Shown in pieces: positions 4,750 to 5,673 of a stretch of DNA of 5,673 nt. This DNA comes from an uncultured Collinsella sp. (GTDB taxonomy: Bacteria; Actinomycetota; Coriobacteriia; Coriobacteriales; Coriobacteriaceae). Each line of letters starts with the position of its first letter. The stretch's first letter is position 1. The stretch covers positions 1-5,673 of the forward strand of contig URIE01000110.1 in NCBI GenBank assembly GCA_900547805.1, written 5' to 3'. The translations under genes were made by a program, and so were the position numbers. The notes beneath the pieces were generated by a model. The model saw only the letters and a list, made by a program, of their open reading frames with translations. It had not been told where the DNA came from and made no database searches.

Positions 4750-5673
4750 ATGGCATACGGATACAGCGACGACGATCGGCGGCCACAAAGCGTGCGCCTT
4801 GCCGGCCGTACCACGCCAACGCCCAGAAGCACCTCCGGCAACGACAGCCCGCAACGGCCACAAGAGCGGCCCGGGGCTTCTTCGCGGCAACAAAGCCGCA
4901 CCGTGCAGCAGCCAGGCCGCGCGAGCACGAGCGCGCGCCAACGCCAGACCGACTCATCGCAGCCACGCCGCTACGATCATCGCAAGACCGACTACTACGT
5001 TAAGCGCTCCTTTTCGAGACCCCAACGCGGTCGCGACAGCTCGACCTCTCGCCCTGCGCCACATGCCGAAAGCCATGGACTGCCAGTCCGCCGCCTTCGC
5101 CTTGCGCTTTGTTCCATTGCCGCCTGCCTGGTCTTTTTATTCTTAGGGTCCTGTATCTCTCACGGCTCAGCCGGTCTTGAACCGACCGCCGAGGACAAGC
5201 TGCTCAAGGCCCCGGTCGCTCCCGGCTATTCGTTTGCGTTCTCGACCCCGCGGTCGCAATGGCAGGCCGGCGCCATGCCTCATATCTACCAGATCGACCC
5301 CGCATGGTCGGAGCTCCCCTACGCCGGCGGCACCATTCGCGAAAATGCCTGTGGCCCCACCTGCCTTACCATGGTCTACATATTTAAGACCGGCCGCACC
5401 GATAAGACGCCGGTCGATATGTGCGCACTGGCCGAAGCTGGCGATTACGCCCCCACCGGCGCCACCGAATGGTCGTTTATGACAGGAGGTGCGTGGCAGC
5501 TCGGGCTTAACGGGACACAGCTCTATAACGATCGCGACTCGATGACCCAGGCACTGCGCTCGGGTGCGCCCATCATCGCCGCAGTGCGCCCCGGCACCTT
5601 TACCAACGTGGGTCACTACATCGTGCTCTACGGTATCGATGATGCCAACCAGATTGGCGTCTACGACCCCAAC
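4750..5673 (+). CDS. Membrane-anchored C39-like cysteine peptidase, partial (3' end beyond window)
   Basis: An open frame of 308 codons without a stop, cut by the right edge. Residues 1-115 are hydrophilic, low in complexity and rich in Arg, Gln, Ser, Pro and Thr, so probably disordered. A hydrophobic helix follows at about 116-135, preceded by VRRLR, which under the positive-inside rule places the N-terminus in the cytoplasm and the rest outside. After a linker comes a Peptidase_C39_2-like domain from about residue 178. The IYQIDPAWSELPY segment leads to NACGPTCLTMVY, with the probable nucleophile Cys201; His289 lies in VGHYIVLYG and Asp307 in YDPN, completing the papain-like triad. Such domains in Gram-positives are mostly cell-surface proteins of uncertain substrate, with peptides or peptidoglycan-linked targets possible; unlike true bacteriocin C39 peptidases there is no ABC transporter part in view. 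FLGSC (131-135) resembles a lipobox, but its distance from the start argues against a lipoprotein. It is transcribed divergently from the permease, so it is probably unrelated in function. Confidence 0.88.
   Translation, partial: MAYGYSDDDRRPQSVRLAGRTTPTPRSTSGNDSPQRPQERPGASSRQQSRTVQQPGRASTSARQRQTDSSQPRRYDHRKTDYYVKRSFSRPQRGRDSSTSRPAPHAESHGLPVRRLRLALCSIAACLVFLFLGSCISHGSAGLEPTAEDKLLKAPVAPGYSFAFSTPRSQWQAGAMPHIYQIDPAWSELPYAGGTIRENACGPTCLTMVYIFKTGRTDKTPVDMCALAEAGDYAPTGATEWSFMTGGAWQLGLNGTQLYNDRDSMTQALRSGAPIIAAVRPGTFTNVGHYIVLYGIDDANQIGVYDPN

Noticed and set aside
4738..4755. GGTTCGAAT, resembling a tRNA T-loop
   Set aside because: The flanking bases do not form a T stem and there is no acceptor, D or anticodon arm around it. 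It is the spacer and start codon of the peptidase gene.
4626..5003. A 125-codon plus-strand frame overlapping the start of the peptidase gene
   Set aside because: It is out of frame with the peptidase, whose frame has a good ribosome binding site, a membrane helix and a catalytic domain. The overlapping protein has no recognisable content.

Overview
The window looks like chromosomal DNA of a GC-rich (roughly 60%) anaerobic actinobacterium. A gut Coriobacteriia such as Collinsella is my best guess. This is inferred from base composition, GAG/AAG/ATC/AAC-type codon choice and gene style, not from a database match. There are four protein genes: three on the minus strand and one on the plus strand that runs off the right edge. 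I see no rRNA, tRNA, CRISPR array, insertion sequence or attachment site.

Minus strand, in order of transcription. (1) An APC-superfamily amino-acid/amine permease (2943-4394), whose true start is an ATG with a strong ribosome binding site, downstream of a longer GTG-started reading frame. (2) After a 131-base structured spacer, a cytosolic metal-dependent amidohydrolase (1534-2811) with all the expected metal ligands. (3) After a 111-base spacer holding a perfect 13-bp hairpin, a LytS-type sensor histidine kinase (31-1422) with two membrane helices, a GAF-like domain, the DPHFLFN phosphoacceptor motif and an ATPase domain. Its response regulator is not in the window and would be expected just off the left edge. 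A purine-rich, ribosome-binding-like stretch reaches base 1.

Plus strand: a divergent gene begins at 4750 and is open to the last base (308 codons seen). It encodes a membrane-anchored C39-like cysteine peptidase with a long basic, disordered cytoplasmic N-terminus, one membrane helix and an outward-facing catalytic domain carrying Cys201, His289 and Asp307.

Functionally, the permease and amidohydrolase look like an uptake-plus-hydrolysis pair for an amino-acid-derived or dipeptide-like compound. The substrate cannot be read from sequence. The sensor kinase may control this pair, since LytS-family kinases often regulate transporters, but that is inference. The non-coding regions deserve the most attention. 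They hold a hairpin 24 bases ahead of the kinase start overlapped by a second palindrome, a hairpin plus a pseudoknot-like arrangement and a 12-bp palindrome ahead of the amidohydrolase, and three inverted repeats with a cluster of TGACG motifs ahead of the permease. I found no clearly novel multi-gene system.
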